This document shows, one piece after another, positions 26,293 through 36,793 of a stretch of 64,000 bases of DNA. The position numbers and the translations under genes were made by a program. The DNA lies in NCBI RefSeq assembly GCF_027474825.1, contig NZ_CP107030.1:4282001-4346000 (forward strand), written 5' to 3'. Position 1 is the first letter of the stretch. Each line of letters begins with the position of its first letter. The notes below the pieces were generated by a model that saw nothing but the letters and a program-made list of their open reading frames with translations, searched no databases and was not told the origin of the DNA. The stretch is from Maribacter halichondriae (GTDB lineage: Bacteria; Bacteroidota; Bacteroidia; Flavobacteriales; Flavobacteriaceae).

Positions 26293-27599
26293 TTATTCAA
26301 TCCAAAAATCAGGTACTTCATCACTGCCAAAAAGCGTACAATCACCACAGGCACGGGGAACTGTCGTTGCCGAAGAAAGTCCTCCATTCGAATCAACTTG
26401 TGTACTATAGTATGCCACTAGTTCTCCATGTATACTTTCAATCAAAGATAAGGGGCTAAGCGTGGCACCCGGCCCCGGGTCACAATACGAACGATGCGAA
26501 ATGCTTCGCACGGTCGGAACACAACTTATGGGGTATACTGGCAAAGGCTCACCCGGAAACAAGTCTTCGTAATCGAAATAAATGCGCTGCTGTGATACCG
26601 ATGCGACCTCAAAATAGCCAAGTGCGTTTTGACCTGTTGCACTTGCCGATTTTATATTACCTTCCAAAAAACCCGGTTGCACTTCGGAAAAAACACTTTC
26701 TGAGTTCGAAAAACTTTTAAGCGTATTGTAGTAATTATAGGCTTCTACCGATTGCACATATTGTTTCACCAAAATACTATAGCGATGGCTAATGATAAAA
26801 TTGGATCGATCGATAAAACGTACAGGATTCCTAAGTATCCTATTTTCCTGTAGTCCGACGGTTGTGGCCTGGATGATTTCTTCGGAAGGTTTGGTTTGAT
26901 AACAAACTCTTTGTTCATCTGGACCCCGAACTATAAAGTCAAGGTCAAAGGTCGGTACGGGCAGCGCACAGGATCATAATTGGTCAAAACGTAATCGAGT
27001 GGTCTCCATTCAGGGGCGATGATCTTATAGGTTTCTTCGTAATCGTAACGGAAATACTGGGTGTTTGCAGCGGTTCCTAAACCATCTACATGGATAAATA
27101 CCCCTTCAGTATTGTTTTCGTTGCGACCACGCTCAACATTTACATTCTCGAGTACAGATTCATTTTCATACTTTTCCTGATTTGAAATATAAGAAGCACC
27201 ACTTTGTGTATCAAGCCTCAAGGTATAAAGTACACCGGGCTGCGCTGCAAATTCACTATCCGATACATATTTTCCCGGTTCAGACTCGCTAAAGGCATAC
27301 ACGTTGCCTAGTTCATCCTCGACACTTACACTTGCCTTTTCTTCGGGTTCAAACGTGCTGCGTCCCAAGTTCTGCAAATCAGGTCGAAAAGAAGGGTCAT
27401 AAATACTATCTACTTCGTTGACCACAGCAAAATCACGTGGACGGCTAAGACGTACAAATTGCCTTTTTATTTCATTGGTTAAGGTCGCCTCGACGACCAA
27501 CCCGATTTGCTGATCCGGAATTTCGGTATTGATGTCAAACGGTTCGATACAACCCATGAAGGTTGAAAACAAAATGATATAGAAAATAGGTCTCTTCAT
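26293..27599 (-). CDS. DUF4249 lipoprotein, copy 3 of the operon (one frameshift)
   Basis: A surface lipoprotein of about 435 residues after a one-base insertion near 26963-26970. The lipobox is FMGCIEPF, so Cys 17 is the likely lipidated residue. Family landmarks are the adhesive-like SVSVEDELGNVYAF segment, then SNFIISHRYS(I/L), and the C terminus with ACGDCTLFGS and VPDFW. It lies 12 bases after its paralogue at 27607 and 11 bases before the MG2 gene. DUF4249 proteins are usually encoded beside a TonB receptor and probably capture its substrate, like SusD. Confidence 0.78.
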
Positions 27600-27606
27600 T
27601 GTTAAA

Positions 27607-28926
27607 TTATTCTTCCCAAAAATCAGGTACTACATTACTTCCAAAGATGGTGCAATCACCACAAATTCTCGCTGTTACCAAATATGGACCTTCACAAATT
27701 TCCGGTGGAATCGAATTATCTCCAAAATACTCAATACTTTCTCGCTGAATCTGTGGAATCAATTTTTCGGGACAATGTAAAGGAGGCGGCGGACTTGGCC
27801 CATCACGTTCTGGATCCCCTAATTGGGGACTAAAAATGCGGTCGCAATTAAACTCTTCTTGAAAATACGGTGGTAAATCTTCCCCCGGAAAATAATCCAC
27901 ATAATTGAAAAACAATCGTTTTTGGTCGACGGCCACAACATCGAAAAAGCCTAGAACATTTGAATCTCCACTTACCGAACGGATATTACCCTCTAAAAAA
28001 CCCGGCTGAACCTGACTGAAAACATTTTCGCTACTAGCAAAACTATTTAACGATTCATAATAATCATAGGCTTCTTGAGATTCTAAATATTGTTTGACCA
28101 AAATACTGTAGCGATGCGACATAATGGGGTTATTGCGATTGATAAAACGTACGATATTTCGTTGTGAACTAGAAATTTCTAAATTGACGGTATTCTTTAA
28201 CTGAATCTCAGAAGAAGCAACGGTATTATAGCACACTTGCTCTTCTTTAGCTCTAGGCACCAAGCGTACTGCCGGTACCTCGAGCGGTACATTGCCGTCA
28301 TTCAATATTTCGAATTCAAAAGGCGTCCATTTTGGGGCAATTATCTTGTATGCTTCCTCGTAGGTATATCTAAAATTATTGGATTGGTTCGTGGGATCCG
28401 AACTATCGGCATAAATAGCAATTCCGTCTTCACCAAAATCATTAATAATTCGTTCGGCATAGAGCTCATCAATACGGGATTGACCTGAAAAAGACATCTC
28501 TTTTGACTCATAAATCTCACCATTTGAAGTGATAATATTCAGACTATATCCGATATTCTCTACCGCGGCGAATTCAGAATCGGATAGGTAAACTCCCGGA
28601 GTGATTTCGGAAAAAGTATGTACCATTCCAGAATTTTCCGCTATTTCAACCATTGCCCCAGATTCGTATTCGACAAACGAAGGTTCTATGGAGTCGAATC
28701 GAACACTGGGTACAAAACGTACTTCTGGGTCAAAATTGATAATACTATCCTGACTCAAAGAAATCGTTCTACTCAACTTCACTTTTTGTTTTTTTACCTC
28801 ATTCGTTAGGGTTGCTTCGGCCACCAAAAGCGTATCGGTTGTTTCGATTTCCGTAGTAAAGTCAAACGGTTCAATACAACCTATAAGCAGCACTAAAATT
28901 GATATTTTAAGCAAATATCTGTTCAT
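27607..28926 (-). CDS. DUF4249 lipoprotein, copy 2 of the operon
   Basis: Intact 439-residue member. A lipobox LLIGCIEPF is followed by DUF4249 landmarks: YESGAMVEI, GVYLSDSEFAA, NNFRYTYEEAYKIIAP, IMSHRYSILVKQYLES, VQPGFLEGNIRS, then the cysteine-rich C terminus CGDCTIFGSNVVPDFW. The same landmarks in the same order appear in both neighbours. It is 9 bases after copy 1 and 7 before copy 3. It is anchored by its lipid to the outer membrane and is the best reference for repairing the other two. Confidence 0.82.
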   Translation of the reverse strand: MNRYLLKISILVLLIGCIEPFDFTTEIETTDTLLVAEATLTNEVKKQKVKLSRTISLSQDSIINFDPEVRFVPSVRFDSIEPSFVEYESGAMVEIAENSGMVHTFSEITPGVYLSDSEFAAVENIGYSLNIITSNGEIYESKEMSFSGQSRIDELYAERIINDFGEDGIAIYADSSDPTNQSNNFRYTYEEAYKIIAPKWTPFEFEILNDGNVPLEVPAVRLVPRAKEEQVCYNTVASSEIQLKNTVNLEISSSQRNIVRFINRNNPIMSHRYSILVKQYLESQEAYDYYESLNSFASSENVFSQVQPGFLEGNIRSVSGDSNVLGFFDVVAVDQKRLFFNYVDYFPGEDLPPYFQEEFNCDRIFSPQLGDPERDGPSPPPPLHCPEKLIPQIQRESIEYFGDNSIPPEICEGPYLVTARICGDCTIFGSNVVPDFWEE

Positions 28927-28935
28927 ATACCTTGT

Positions 28936-30197
28936 TTATTCTTCCCAAAAATCGGGTACAACATTACTACCTAATTTAGTACAATCACCGCAGGCCGTCG
29001 GTAGTGTAAAATACGAGCCAAATTGGTCCATAGTCGGGTTGTCGTTCGTTGAATGATATACCACGATCCCTGCCAAAATTGCTTCAATCAAAGGCGATTC
29101 ACAGGCCCCATCGCACTCCCTAAAACCAGCGCAGTGATAGCCCAAACTGTATAACAAGGGATTTCCAGGTGTTCCGCAATTAATGACATATGGAGGAAGC
29201 TGCTCATCAGGAAATAAATCGGCATAGTTAAAATACATGCGTCTTTCACTTACTGCGGCCACTTCAAAATACCCGAGCACATTCTCGTCTTTATCGGTTG
29301 CCGACCTTAGATTACCTTCTAAAAAACCTGGTTGTATTTGCGAAAAAATATTATCCGAAGAAGAAAAATCTCCCAATCGTTCATAATATGAGTAAGCATC
29401 CTGAGTCTGGGTAAACTGTCGCACCATAAGACTATATCGATGTGAAATGATATAATTTTCCCGATTGATATACCTTACACTAAAATCATCCACCTTGTTT
29501 TCGGTCAAACCGACGGTGGAAGTTTGTATCAATTCGTTAGAAGAAGCCCTGCCAAAACAAACACGTCGCTGCTCGGTACGTGGTTTTAAATCGACCTGAT
29601 AAGGTATTGTATCACAGGCGATATAATGAACCACTTCGAATTCAAAAGGGTCATAGTTGGGCGCAATTATTTTATATGTCTCATCATATTCGTACCTAAA
29701 GTATCGAGGGTTTCCGGGGAAGCGATATTATCCAAAAGAATGCTAACACCTTCTTCACCTTCATCATTGACTAGCCGTTTGGCGATAACATCTTCTATCG
29801 GAACATTTTCGGGTGTCGTTACGGTTGTTGATCGATACGATTTGCCATCGGTGGTTTCTACATTCAGGGTATAACTGGCTCCGGTTTGAGCTGCGAAGGA
29901 AGTTTCGGAAAGATAGACTCCCGGTTCAGTTTCATTAAATCGATATATATTTCCAGTATCATCCTCTATTTCGACCCGCGCACTTTGCTCGGTGGCTGGG
30001 CCTTCGGCCTCAAAGGAATACGTGCGGAATAAGGTCACTTGGTGTTGTTTGAGTTCAGTCGTTAATAGGGCATCTATGACCAGGGCGTTTTCAAAATCGT
30101 CCGTCTTTGCGTCGAAAGGTTCAACACAACCCAAACAACAACATCCGACCAAAACAATGGCCAAACTAAATCTTATTATTTTCCTCGTTTCAAACAC
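28936..30197 (-). CDS. DUF4249 lipoprotein, copy 1 of the operon (one frameshift)
   Basis: About 420 residues after adding one base to the run of four G at 29716-29719. Without it the frame ends at 29667. The signal and lipobox are AIVLVGCCCLGCVEPF; the extra cysteines make the exact lipidated residue uncertain. RYFRYEYDETYKIIAPNYDP is restored by the repair and matches copy 2. The C terminus CGDCTKLGSNVVPDFW is the family ending. It begins 15 bases after the receptor stop. Confidence 0.78.
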
Positions 30198-30212
30198 CTT
30201 GGGACGTTTCTC

Positions 30213-33008
30213 TTAAAACTTAAAATTATACGTAATTGAAGGTATCGGCACCGCAAAGATGGAACTCTGAAGTGCTTTGACTTCACCGCCCTCCGTTACA
30301 AAAAATACGGAATAGGGGTTGTTCCTGCCCAAAACATTATAGACCGAAATCGTCCAAAAACTATGGGCCAGTTTGTTCTTTTTGTGATTGCCTTCGATGT
30401 TGATCCCCAAATCCAATCGATAGAAATCTGGAATCCGGAATTCATTGCGATTACTGTAATACACATACTCCGCATTGTTGAACTGATAGGTTCCGATAGG
30501 ATAGGTTACCGGGCGACCGGTCTGATACACGAAATTGGCCGAAATACTGTAACGCCTCGTAAACTTATAGTTAGTGATAAGACTGACATCGTGCGGTTTA
30601 TCATAGTTCGAAGGAAAGAAATTTCCGTTATTGATGCGCTCTTCGCTGAACTCACTATCGAACTTTATCAACGAGCGGGAATAGGTATACCCTAGCCAGC
30701 CATTTAATCTGCCTCTGCTTTTGCGCAATAATAGCTCTACGCCATACGATTGACCCTCCCCTTGTAATACTTCGGTTTCAATCGTTTGATTTAGCAGTAA
30801 CTGGGCCCCGGTCTTAAAATCAAGCACATTTTGGGAAGTCTTGAAGTAGCCTTCCAAACTAAGTTCATATTCGTTCTCTTTTAGGTTTTGATAAATTCCC
30901 AAAGAATACTGGTTACCGCGTTGGGGTTTTATATTGGTGTCCGACAATTTCCAAGTATCAATGGGTGAAACCGTAGTATTGTTCGAAAGGGTGTGGATAA
31001 ATTGATAGCCATTGTTGAAACTGGCCTTCAACGATAGGTCGGGTTTTAGAAAATATCGGGCCGACGCTCGTACCTCTGGACCTCCATAAGTCTTGATTAT
31101 TTCGTTATTTCCATATTGAACGGAATCTATTCGCGTACCCTCATTGCGCGGAACCCCATCTTGGTAAATACGCTGTTCCGATGCGCCGAGGGCCGCATAA
31201 AAAGAATAACGAAGTCCGACATCGACCAAGAGCCTGTCGGTTATCTTGAATTCATCCGAAATGAACAAGGCGGATTCCAATGCTTTTTCCTTGGGAATGG
31301 AAAGCGGTTGAATGACCGATTCGTTTCCTTCGGGAGAAATGAAACCGGGTTTTACGCCATACACTTTTCCGGCAAGGCCATAGTTCAACGTATGCTTATC
31401 ATTTAGAAAATAATTCAAATTTAATTTCAGTTCGGTCTCGTCGATGCTATAGCCCAAACCAAAATCATTATTGGATTCCCCGTCAAAATCGATATTGAAT
31501 CTATATTGACTGTTCGCTACAATAAGACTACCGGTATTCTTCTCATTGAATTTATGGTCCCATCGCAACGAAAATCCGCGGTTGCTATAGTTATACAGTG
31601 AATCGGATGTAATACTAAAGGCATCACGACTATAATATCCCGTAGCGCGAACATCGTTGTTCTCATTGATTTTGTTGTTGTATTTGATGATTCCGTCGTA
31701 GAACGATGCAGAACTGTTGCTTAACGATTCCTCATCCAACGACCTTAAAATCCAATCGGAATAGGCACCCCTTGCCCCTACCATCAATGCTGATTTATCT
31801 TTGGTCAACGGAATTTCCAAGGCCAGATTCGCGGTAACGGGTCCTATGGATGCCTCACCGGCAAATTTCTCCACATTACCGTCCTTGGTCTCGATATCGA
31901 AGACCGAGGATAGCCGTCCTCCGTATTCCGCAGGAATATTTCCTTTGTAAATATTTACTCCTTTCGTTGTAAAAGGGTTCAATGCTTGAAATATTCCAAA
32001 GAAATGTGAGGGATTATAGATGACGGCATCATCCAAAAGAATGAGGTTTTGATCCGTCTTTCCACCGCGGACATTGAATCCCGTTGCGCCTTCGCCGGCG
32101 GAAGTAATTCCAGGTAATGCTTTCGCCACTTGTAAAATATCGCGCTCGCCTAAAACCAAGGGAATATTTTTGGATTCTTCGGATTCAATTTGCGTAGTAC
32201 CTGTATTCGCTTCTTCGACGTTTTTCGCGGCATCGGCCTCGACCACGACTTCTTCAAGCATTTCGAGACTTTCCGACATTTCGAAATCAAGCGTTCCGTC
32301 ATTGTAGATGATGACTTCACGTTCAGCCGACTGAATGCCCATTGCCCTCGCCTGTACTACATTCTGACCCGGAGGAAGCTGTATTCTATAATAGCCATTC
32401 GCATCTGTAACCGTGCCGATACCTCTACCTTTCACAAGCACCGAAAGATCAGGTACGGACTCCCCATTTTTGGTACGTACATAACCCTGCAAGGTGTACC
32501 GAGATTTTTCAGAATCTTTATCCGCTTTACCAATACGAACGGTTTCCAGTTTCCGATTGCTTGAGGCCTGTTGTGTGTTGTAAAATACAGGGTTGATGAC
32601 CTGTTTTTCTTGAACTATTTCCTTTTCGACTTCCTCTTTTTCTTCCTTAAAAAAGCCTTGTGGAAGTTCATCGTAGATGATATTATTGTTCGTAAGGATG
32701 ATTTTCTGCCCATCCAACAGATAGAAATTTAACGAAGTATCCTTAAAAATATCGTTCAATATCGTTGCCGTAGGCGCTTCATTGTAGTCACCGGAAACAA
32801 CTTTGTCGCCCAACCATTGCTCGGCATAATAAAATTTGTAGTTGGTCAGACCTTCAATTTGGCCGAGCACCTCTTTTATAGGAGTGTTTGTGAACTGCAA
32901 TGAAATTTTCTGGGTACGCTCTTGATCTTCATTTTGCCCGAAAGTCAGCAAACAAGAGGTTAGTAAAACAATATAGAGTAAGTTGGTCTTCGCGTAGTGT
33001 TTCTTCAT
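30213..33008 (-). CDS. TonB-dependent receptor (STN + carboxypeptidase-like + plug + barrel)
   Basis: Outer-membrane transporter of about 931 residues from ATG 33008 (MKKHYAKTNLL), with a signal peptide. Residues about 30-100 form an STN (secretin/TonB short N-terminal) domain (FTNTPIKEVLGQIEGLTNYKFYY). A CarboxypepD_reg-like domain follows (GYVRTKNGESVPDLSVLVKG, GTVTDANGYYRI). The plug contains GFNVRGGKTDQNLILLDD, then a long beta-barrel. It heads an operon with three DUF4249 genes and the MG2-like gene. STN-bearing receptors often signal to an anti-sigma factor, but none lies in this window. The substrate is unknown. Confidence 0.93.
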   Translation of the reverse strand: MKKHYAKTNLLYIVLLTSCLLTFGQNEDQERTQKISLQFTNTPIKEVLGQIEGLTNYKFYYAEQWLGDKVVSGDYNEAPTATILNDIFKDTSLNFYLLDGQKIILTNNNIIYDELPQGFFKEEKEEVEKEIVQEKQVINPVFYNTQQASSNRKLETVRIGKADKDSEKSRYTLQGYVRTKNGESVPDLSVLVKGRGIGTVTDANGYYRIQLPPGQNVVQARAMGIQSAEREVIIYNDGTLDFEMSESLEMLEEVVVEADAAKNVEEANTGTTQIESEESKNIPLVLGERDILQVAKALPGITSAGEGATGFNVRGGKTDQNLILLDDAVIYNPSHFFGIFQALNPFTTKGVNIYKGNIPAEYGGRLSSVFDIETKDGNVEKFAGEASIGPVTANLALEIPLTKDKSALMVGARGAYSDWILRSLDEESLSNSSASFYDGIIKYNNKINENNDVRATGYYSRDAFSITSDSLYNYSNRGFSLRWDHKFNEKNTGSLIVANSQYRFNIDFDGESNNDFGLGYSIDETELKLNLNYFLNDKHTLNYGLAGKVYGVKPGFISPEGNESVIQPLSIPKEKALESALFISDEFKITDRLLVDVGLRYSFYAALGASEQRIYQDGVPRNEGTRIDSVQYGNNEIIKTYGGPEVRASARYFLKPDLSLKASFNNGYQFIHTLSNNTTVSPIDTWKLSDTNIKPQRGNQYSLGIYQNLKENEYELSLEGYFKTSQNVLDFKTGAQLLLNQTIETEVLQGEGQSYGVELLLRKSRGRLNGWLGYTYSRSLIKFDSEFSEERINNGNFFPSNYDKPHDVSLITNYKFTRRYSISANFVYQTGRPVTYPIGTYQFNNAEYVYYSNRNEFRIPDFYRLDLGINIEGNHKKNKLAHSFWTISVYNVLGRNNPYSVFFVTEGGEVKALQSSIFAVPIPSITYNFKF

Positions 33009-33379
33009 TTCGTGGTCTATACTAGTATTCAAAAACGTTAAAAGTTGGTTTCCAAATGAATATCGACGACGGTAATCTACCTGATTACTGTAAATGAAAA
33101 ATAAAGGAGTATTTGACTAGCTATCAATACCTATTCGGATATTAAATCTAAGGAATTTTAATGAATCTAATATAGGGATTACTTGTATTAACGGTCCTAA
33201 GACCTATGAATTGGAGTATTGAATAAATATAGACTCCAAATTTATGATTTTAGTAATTTAACCGATAAAAAGACCTTGGTTCCGCTAATTACTTTGGGAC
33301 GGTATTTCCTTTTTATTCTTTTTGAAAGTATCATACACCTTATTGAAGTTGCTCAAAATCGATAGGATATTTGCCCCAA
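33009..33379. other. Intergenic leader of the receptor operon
   Basis: About 370 bases upstream of the receptor on the minus strand and downstream of dsbD. It is AT-rich with no recognisable RNA. A short open frame without a start codon (33285-33398) is noted but not accepted as a gene. Confidence 0.35.
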
Positions 33380-35359
33380 CTATTTTATAGCCAAGGATTC
33401 ATATCGACGCAGACCCGTTCTCAACCAATCTTGATACGTTTCTACATCGACTTGTTGTATGGAACTATTCAATACCTCCAATTCAGGGGAGAGCAATACA
33501 TAAAAGGGCTGTGAAGCGGTATTAAAATTCAAGGTCTGAAATGTGCCCCATTTTTGGCCTACGGTTTCGATATTTTTCACACGCCCCGAATCGAATTTAA
33601 AATCGAACTGCCCCGATTCGGGAAGCTCTTTTCGATCGTCTACATAGAGCGAAATCAATACATAATCGTTCTTGAGCATCGGAAAGATACTAGGGTCACT
33701 CCAAACGTTTTCTTCCATTTTACGGCAGTTCACACAGGCCCAACCGGTAAAATCAAGTAGAATGGGCTTATTGATCCGTTTGGCATGTGCCACACCTTCC
33801 TCAAAATCCTTAAAGCAATTGATTCCTAAAGGACAATCACTTTCAGTTTCTTGAACACTGTAGAAATCTGGGGGTGGAAAGCCGCTTAAAAATTTAAGAT
33901 TCGTAATCTGAAAAAGGCCCAATATCAAATAAATCGCAAACGCAGCACTTACCAGACCCGTTGCTTTTCTTCCCAAGGATATTTTTCCTTTCGGGCCATC
34001 ATGTTTAAACTTGAATATGCCGAATAAATATAGTGCCAGCAAAATTGCCAATACAATCCAAATGACTAAGAATACCTCTCTTTTCAAGAGTCCCCAATGA
34101 CCTACTAAATCGGCGTTGGAGAGAAATTTCAATGCCAGCCCCAATTCAAGGAAACCTAAAACGACTTTCACAGTTGTCATCCATCCACCAGATTTGGGAA
34201 GGGAATTCAACCATGCCGGAAAGAGGGCAAACAAGGCGAACGGCAACGCCAATGCCACTCCAAAACCCGTCATACCGGCAGATAGATTTGTCGCAACATC
34301 ACCTTGAGCCAAAGTGGTACTCCCCAAAAGTCCGCCTAAAATAGGGCCCGTACATGAAAAGGATACAATAGCGAGTGTGACGGCCATAAAAAAGATTCCT
34401 AGAAATCCTCCCACTTTGCTAGAGGCGGCATCCATTTTATTGGCCCAAGAACTCGGTAGGGTCAATTCATAATATCCAAAAAAGGAAAAGGCGAAAAAGA
34501 CAAAAATCAAGAAGAAAGCTATATTCAGCCAAATATTGGTTGCTATTGTATTGAGTATTTGTGAATCGACCGAATCAAAAAGATGAAAAGGAAGGCTCAA
34601 CAAAAAGTAGATGAGAACGATAAAGAAACCATAGAGCAAGGCATTGACGATACCTTTGGATTTCTTTTCAGAATGTTTTGTAAAAAAAGATACGGTCAAC
34701 GGAATCATGGGAAACACACAAGGTGTAAGCAAAGCAATTAGTCCACCTAAAAAACCAAGACCGAAAATAGTCCATAAGCCAGATTTGGAGTCCAAGGCAT
34801 CCCCTACCGAATTGCTTAAAAGCTCTTTGTTCTTTAAATCGATTTTTAAGGCCGAGGTCATTGTCAAACTTCGTTCATCGACCGTTTCTTCTTCCTTTAC
34901 AACGGCACCACCATCTAACGGAAAACTGAAATCATGGTCCACGGGAATACAGACTTCCTTACAGACTTGATAAAATAAATTGACATCGATTTGGCGAACG
35001 TTCGGGTCAAGAAGTTTCACCTTTTGCCTAAAAACGGCCTCTTTCTTGAAAAAGGTCTCTTCGACTTCGAAAATATCACTGAATTCTGTTTGAGTCTCGC
35101 TCTCTTCGGTCTTGCCGATCAGCTTATAATCCTCTCCGCTTTTTTTATAGGTAAATTCACTGGGCAAAGAACCACCATCGGCTGTAAATTGGGAATATAC
35201 ATGCCATTCATAAGCAATTTTACCGCGCATGGTAAGCTCATACTCCGAATCAGAAATTTTATTGAGCTCTTGTGACCAAACGACGGGATTATCATCATCT
35301 TGCGAAAAAACCGCAAACGTCTGACCTAGCAACAAAAAAAGAAGAAACAAATGTCTCAT
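33380..35359 (-). CDS. dsbD: Thiol:disulfide interchange protein DsbD
   Basis: Transfers electrons across the inner membrane to keep periplasmic thiols reduced. The 659 residues show a signal peptide (HLFLLFLLLGQTFAVFS), an N-terminal alpha domain with the cysteine pair CKEVCIP, a multi-TM beta domain (LTPCVFPMIPLTVSFF, GPILGG) and a C-terminal thioredoxin domain with the CVNC active site in DFTGWACVNCRKME. All three functional parts are kept. It is 22 bases after the repaired tilS stop (35356) is approached from the other side, so the two are tightly packed on the minus strand. Confidence 0.93.
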   Translation of the reverse strand: MRHLFLLFLLLGQTFAVFSQDDDNPVVWSQELNKISDSEYELTMRGKIAYEWHVYSQFTADGGSLPSEFTYKKSGEDYKLIGKTEESETQTEFSDIFEVEETFFKKEAVFRQKVKLLDPNVRQIDVNLFYQVCKEVCIPVDHDFSFPLDGGAVVKEEETVDERSLTMTSALKIDLKNKELLSNSVGDALDSKSGLWTIFGLGFLGGLIALLTPCVFPMIPLTVSFFTKHSEKKSKGIVNALLYGFFIVLIYFLLSLPFHLFDSVDSQILNTIATNIWLNIAFFLIFVFFAFSFFGYYELTLPSSWANKMDAASSKVGGFLGIFFMAVTLAIVSFSCTGPILGGLLGSTTLAQGDVATNLSAGMTGFGVALALPFALFALFPAWLNSLPKSGGWMTTVKVVLGFLELGLALKFLSNADLVGHWGLLKREVFLVIWIVLAILLALYLFGIFKFKHDGPKGKISLGRKATGLVSAAFAIYLILGLFQITNLKFLSGFPPPDFYSVQETESDCPLGINCFKDFEEGVAHAKRINKPILLDFTGWACVNCRKMEENVWSDPSIFPMLKNDYVLISLYVDDRKELPESGQFDFKFDSGRVKNIETVGQKWGTFQTLNFNTASQPFYVLLSPELEVLNSSIQQVDVETYQDWLRTGLRRYESLAIK

Positions 35360-36662
35360 GTATGTAATTCAAATTTTAATATCGTTCGCTTGCTGTCGGT
35401 TACTTTAAAACGTTCATCCGCCCTGCGGCCAACCACCCATATGATTTCATCCTCAGAGCACAATAACCATTGTGCGTCTTTCGAAATGATGTCAATTTTT
35501 TCGTCCTTAAAGAACTTGGAGAGCTTTTTTTGCCCTTCATTCCCAAGGGATAAAAATAGTCGCCTTTTTGCCATTTTCTTAACAGCAGGGGATAGTTTAA
35601 CGTTTCTTTATCTACAAATAGTACATTTTTACCCTGCCCATCAATATTCGCAACTTCTTGAATCGTCAAGCGAAGTGGTCTCTGGACTGAAGTTTGATTT
35701 TCTTCGATCGAATAAATCTTAGCGGTATCGTCAACGAGCTCAGAGAGGAGCAAAAAATCCCTATCCTTAACTAAACGATGGGTCTTCGACCGGACTTCCT
35801 TGCCGCTCATGGCCGTTAACAGGGCCAAGACATTATTCCATTCCGTAAATCCATATTCCTTAAAAAGTGCATAAATGTAGGCTTTTAGAGGATTTAGTTT
35901 CTGCAGTTCCACGATGTTAACTTTTATAATGACACCCTCTTTTTCGAAAAGAATCGGGCGCAAACTTTCAACATGGTTTTTCGCGATATCGGAAGTTTGC
36001 TGCAAATACTCTTGGGACTGGAGAAAATTTTGCAGAAATGTGGGATGCAGTTCCTTTAACCTCGGTACGATTTTCTCACGGATTTTATTCCGAAGGTACT
36101 TGGTTTCTGCATTACTGCTGTCTTCGCGCCATTGCAAGCCTTCTTTTTTGGCATAGTCCAAAATTTCATGCCGAGAAAACTTCAACAAAGGCCGAGCAAT
36201 GGTTTCGTTTTTCGCCGGAATTCCCGTCAAACCTTCTATTCCCGTTCCTCTGGAAAGATTGATCAGGAAAGTTTCCAGATTGTCATCGGCGTGGTGTGCT
36301 GTCACTAGGGTTTTCATTCCGTTTTGTTGCATGATTTCGGCGAACCAGTGATAGCGAAGTTCTCTCGCGGCAACCTGAACCGAAACTTTATTTTTATTCA
36401 CATAACCAATTGTATCAAAATGGGTTATAAAATATGTTTTGTTCAATTGATTGGCAAGGTTCCTTGCAAATTCTTCGTCTCCCTCGCTTTCAGCGCCCCG
36501 CAATCGAAAATTGCAATGGGCGATACTAAAATCCATTTTTAGGGCATGGCAAAGATGTACCAAAACCACACTATCCATACCACCACTGCAGGCCAAAAGA
36601 AATTGCTTTTTTGGCAATTCGGGGAATTCCTGTTCGATATGACTTTGGAAAGAAACTAACAC
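35356..36662 (-). CDS. tilS: tRNA(Ile)-lysidine synthase (one frameshift)
   Basis: Modifies the anticodon C34 of tRNA-Ile to lysidine so it reads AUA; essential in most bacteria. The PP-loop ACSGGMDSVVLVH (SGGxDS) lies near residue 22, followed by HADDNLETFLINLSRGTG and the C-terminal TilS domain. Adding one A to the run of seven at 35525-35531 joins it to the GRRADERFK tail for a normal length of about 435 residues. GTG at 36662 is preferred, because upstream extension would run through direct repeats at 36683-36709 and into the lipase region. Confidence 0.88.
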
Positions 36663-36682
36663 CTTACAAAAGTAATGAAGAA

Positions 36683-36709
36683 GTACGAGGTAAAAGGTAC
36701 GAGGTACGA
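36683..36709. repeat. Short GTACGAGGTA direct repeats
   Basis: The ten-base unit GTACGAGGTA occurs at 36683-36692 and 36698-36707, with a partial third copy. The tract lies in the non-coding gap between tilS and the lipase gene and argues against a longer tilS N terminus. Confidence 0.6.
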
Positions 36710-36793
36710 TTTGCATAACGCATATCGAATTGTGATCAGACCCTATCGTTCGGCGGTTCGTTGTCTGGCAAATTCTTTTAGTTGGCTTGCTGG

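Noticed and set aside
33285..33398. Open minus-strand frame of 38 codons after dsbD (protein-like FNKVYDTFKKNKKE)
   Set aside because: No start codon, short, in an AT-rich gap, no family recognised. It could be a remnant, but the evidence is too thin.
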